Source: Flammeovirga sp. EKP202 (lineage in GTDB: Bacteria > Bacteroidota > Bacteroidia > Cytophagales > Flammeovirgaceae). From it: 64,000 nt of DNA. This document shows, one piece after another, positions 63,379 through 64,000 of the stretch. The notes below the pieces were generated by a model. The model was not told where the DNA came from. It did not search any database and was given only the letters and a program-made list of their open reading frames with translations. The DNA is taken from positions 124,001 to 188,000 of the forward strand of contig NZ_JACVVP010000009.1 in assembly GCF_014534745.1 (NCBI RefSeq), written 5' to 3'. Each line of letters opens with the position of its first letter. Positions within the stretch are counted from its first letter, which is position 1. Both the position numbers and the translations under genes were made by a program.

Positions 63379-64000
63379 ATGTACTTCATTGAAAATCATA
63401 TAGAAAAAAGAAGGCTGATAATTTTGTTTGGCCTTCTTTTTTACTATTCAAACTTTTTATTTTCCCAGTCTTCTAACATTACACTGACGTTTTCTCAAGG
63501 TCACCTTGGAGAAGTTACGTCTTTAGATATAAGTAAAGATGCTTCTTTGGTCATTTCGGCAGGGAAGGATAAGAAAATCAAAGTCTGGGACTTACAGCAA
63601 GAACGTTTACTAAGAACTATCAATGCTCATGAAATTGGGATTACTGACATTGCACTTTCTACTGACAAACAATACATTGTTTCCTCAGGTTCTGATCATA
63701 AAGTAAGAATTTGGCAGACAAAGACGGGGATGCTTTTAACTGAACTCAAAGAACTAAATGAGCCCGTAGTAGAAGCAAAATTTCAAAAAAATGTTGTTGT
63801 ATTTATTGATGCCCGTGGTAATATTTTCCATTGGGATTGGCAGTCTGAGGGCTCAAAAGTAAACGGTTGGACAAGTGAAATGACAGGAGGTATTTCTTGT
63901 TTTATTACAAAACCGAAGTCGAGTTCGTGGACCGCTTTTGGTAAGTATAACGGTGAAGTAGAAATATGGAACTCCACTCAAAAAAAACTTAAATCAACTA
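63379..64000 (+). CDS. WD40-repeat protein, exported, 3' end outside window
   Basis: The frame is open from ATG 63379 to the window end (207 residues visible). The N-terminus MYFIENHIEKRRLIILFGLL with following YYSNFLFSQ is a signal peptide. WD40 repeats begin at about residue 40: GHLGEVTSLDISKDASLVIS, GKDKKIKVWDLQQ, AHEIGITDIALS, SGSDHKVRIWQTK. They form a beta-propeller that usually binds other proteins. Bacteroidota proteins of this kind often have a caspase-like or other domain after the repeats, not visible here. The signal-peptide codons overlap a terminator-like hairpin at 63404-63442. Confidence 0.75.
   Translation, partial: MYFIENHIEKRRLIILFGLLFYYSNFLFSQSSNITLTFSQGHLGEVTSLDISKDASLVISAGKDKKIKVWDLQQERLLRTINAHEIGITDIALSTDKQYIVSSGSDHKVRIWQTKTGMLLTELKELNEPVVEAKFQKNVVVFIDARGNIFHWDWQSEGSKVNGWTSEMTGGISCFITKPKSSSWTAFGKYNGEVEIWNSTQKKLKST
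63404..63442 (+). terminator. Terminator-like hairpin inside the WD40 gene start
   Basis: Perfect 12-bp stem AAAAAAGAAGGC (63404-63415) with GCCTTCTTTTTT (63431-63442) and a 15-base loop. It would end the DUF2061 transcript. It overlaps codons 9-22 of the WD40 frame. Confidence 0.65.

Noticed and set aside
1..64000. Search for tRNA, rRNA, CRISPR arrays, prophage, intact insertion sequences and toxin-antitoxin pairs
   Set aside because: None could be supported by reading the sequence. Small or divergent cases could be missed without a covariance or profile search.

Overview
The window is AT-rich DNA from a marine Bacteroidota bacterium. A Flammeovirga-like member of the Cytophagales fits best, but that genus is an inference. 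The supporting signs are: type IX secretion (T9SS) type A C-terminal sorting domains; a TonB-dependent receptor with an N-terminal carboxypeptidase-like domain; a hybrid two-component system; three GH92 mannosidases and an S1 sulfatase; TAnnTTTG-like promoter elements; and weak ribosome binding sites. I see no rRNA, tRNA, CRISPR array, prophage or intact transposase.

Layout. 1-4643: end of an unknown gene, a structured noncoding stretch, then the acetate pathway genes pta and ackA, and ridA, all on the minus strand. 4727-7480: an operon of a sigma-54 activator and an HPt protein, then a lipoprotein alpha-carbonic anhydrase. 7869-13327: aspartate kinase, a cell-wall amidase, an Lrp-type regulator and an M28 peptidase. 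13857-20765: one 2302-residue secreted protein made of five repeated modules with a T9SS tail. 21110-24028: a membrane-bound beta-propeller/Y_Y_Y/LuxR regulator, divergent from a sugar locus. 24497-35475: glycosylasparaginase, GH92, GH20, GH92 and GH92, a set able to dismantle N-linked glycans from the tips down to the asparagine. 35540-35702: a MITE-like inverted-repeat element. 35758-48708: glutathione peroxidase, a LysM membrane protein, surface-glycan genes (two glycosyltransferases, a flippase, a YfhO-type protein), an intergenic repeat cluster, a flavoprotein and a TonB receptor. 48804-58753: a metalloprotease-like lipoprotein, a full HTCS sensor, a broken GH16 remnant, an S1 sulfatase, a small lipoprotein and a SulP anion transporter. 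58970-64000: an ABC exporter, a DinB-like protein, an AP2-domain protein whose HNH part looks inactive together with a basic partner, a DUF2061 protein, and the start of a WD40 protein cut by the window end.

How the genes work together. The strongest functional unit is the N-glycan locus: three exo-mannosidases and a hexosaminidase would trim the glycan, and the asparaginase would cut the GlcNAc-Asn bond. The divergent propeller/LuxR protein is the natural candidate regulator, and the intergenic space holds 10-bp tandem repeats and an inverted repeat that could be its operators. A second sugar locus (HTCS, GH16 remnant, sulfatase, SulP) looks like a decayed sulfated-polysaccharide system. Most convergent or adjacent gene pairs are separated by clear hairpin terminators, and these also correct several start codons (33235, 60709).
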